Below are positions 63,277-64,000 of a stretch of DNA of 64,000 bases, piece by piece. Positions within the stretch are counted from its first letter, which is position 1, and each line of letters begins with the position of its first letter. A program made the translations under genes and the position numbers. Below the pieces are notes generated by a model. That model had not been told where the DNA came from and did not search any database. It saw nothing but the letters and a program-made list of their open reading frames with translations. The DNA comes from Yponomeuta sedellus (Eukaryota > Arthropoda > Insecta > Lepidoptera > Yponomeutidae). The stretch lies in the NCBI GenBank assembly GCA_934045075.1, contig OW203726.1, positions 13,924,037 to 13,988,036 of the forward strand. The letters are read 5' to 3'.

Positions 63277-63395
63277 CCTCCCAGTCTTGGCGTATAAAAT
63301 ATACGAAAGGTGATTGTGCTAGCAGTACTTTATAGATGCCTAAATTTAATAATAATCACCTTTCGTATATTTTATACGCCAAGACTGGGAGGAGA
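63274..63395. repeat. Hairpin 2 of a pair sharing one loop
   Basis: Left arm 63274-63315 ('tctcctcccagtcttggcgt' onward) and right arm 63354-63395 are perfectly complementary over 42 bp. The loop 63316-63353 is the same 38 nt, in the same orientation, as in hairpin 1. The arms of the two hairpins are unrelated. Confidence 0.95.
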
Positions 63396-63937
63396 TATAA
63401 ATATTTCGTCGCTTTATCAATAAAGACCACAATAAACGCATCAATTGCTATGTTGTTTGTGTTATCTGATGATGTAATTATTAGAAAAGTCCGATGAACA
63501 TGCTGAAAAGCAATTTATTCGGTCGAAATAACATCAAATGATCACGAGAGTTTTGCGTAAATTAGGTATTGATACGCAATAAGCACTCAGTTGTGCTAAA
63601 TTCCAGCTCTGCTCTTATTCAAGAGTATAGAACGCCAACCTACTGTTACATAATAATATTACAGTCGTCGGCACATTGAGCTTTACATGACGTGCTCGCT
63701 ACTCAGTTGCGTTACAAGCTACTTTGCGACAAAAATATGAAGGTTGCTGCCGAGAGTCCGCGTCGAGTTTTCGATAATTTTACGCAAATTGCAAAAGTTT
63801 TTTGATTTCTCATCGCTTCACCTCCGTAGCGGTAAAATAAAAAAATCATCGCGATCCGATACTTGAAATTCCTTCACGATTTTTTGCCTTCATGACTTCA
63901 AATAATAAGGTTTGTTATAAATAATAAGGTAGAGGCC
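63396..63937. other. Unassigned interval
   Basis: No feature recognised. Confidence 0.35.
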
Positions 63938-64000
63938 TTATGGGCGGGCGGCTTGATTCGCCACCCCGTGGTGGAGTATGGCCTAACCTTCCTGCAATGC
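63938..64000 (+). mobile_element. 5S-SINE family body, cut by the window edge
   Basis: 'ttatgggcgggcggcttgat' then 'ccccgtggtggagtatggcc' and 'taaccttcctgcaatgc' match 21395-21505 with a gap. The 3' end lies beyond the window. Confidence 0.75.

Noticed and set aside
63135..63395. CRISPR-like array because of the repeated 38-nt unit
   Set aside because: Only two copies, each within a hairpin, in eukaryotic repeat-rich DNA; the surrounding 'spacers' are inverted repeats.

Overview
The window is eukaryotic, AT-rich, almost entirely non-coding DNA, most likely from a moth or butterfly (Lepidoptera). The basis is repeat content: a Lep1-type Helitron, the common 'accggccaagtgcg' element, RTE-like LINE tails ending 'gtccagcagtgga', several tRNA-derived SINE families, Penelope-like tails and a hAT-type MITE. 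No bacterial features are present (no operons, rRNA genes or CRISPR) and no complete protein gene is visible. It reads as intergenic DNA or the intron of a very large gene, carrying two GC-rich islands that may be promoters or first exons.

Layout. 1-17 kb: LINE remnants, SINEs, a 119-bp tandem duplication, a 592-bp hAT-like MITE with an 8-bp target duplication (8829-9420), a GATA microsatellite, head-to-head Penelope tails (12.2 kb) and a foldback retro-insert (14.0 kb). 17-22 kb: a dense nest holding two nearly complete 5S-rRNA-derived SINEs, two ordinary tRNA SINEs and a palindromic one. 22-29 kb: mostly unique AT-rich DNA with perfect hairpins and a possible core promoter near 23.0 kb. 29-35 kb: a second palindromic SINE, RTE coding remnants and two copies of a ~340-bp repeat. 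35-41 kb: mostly unique, with a GC island at 37.4-37.9 kb. 41-52 kb: CA repeat, nested MITEs, a Penelope GIY-YIG remnant and a Helitron. 52-57 kb: mostly unique, ending in a second GC island with a good splice donor (56.3-56.65 kb). 57-64 kb: SINEs, LINE tails, a compound GT/GTAT microsatellite and a double hairpin near 63.2 kb.

The most unusual observations are: (1) two tRNA-SINE insertions that are head-to-head palindromes, each with its own target-site duplication, with the complete apex lying on the tRNA D-arm, which suggests self-primed snap-back of cDNA; (2) two adjacent perfect hairpins with unrelated arms but the same 38-nt loop (63135-63395); (3) a SINE family whose head resembles the 3' half of 5S rRNA, including its internal Pol III promoter region. 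Family letters (SINE-A to F, MITE-E) are local labels for this window. All homology statements come from reading the sequence and from recalled family features, not from a database search.
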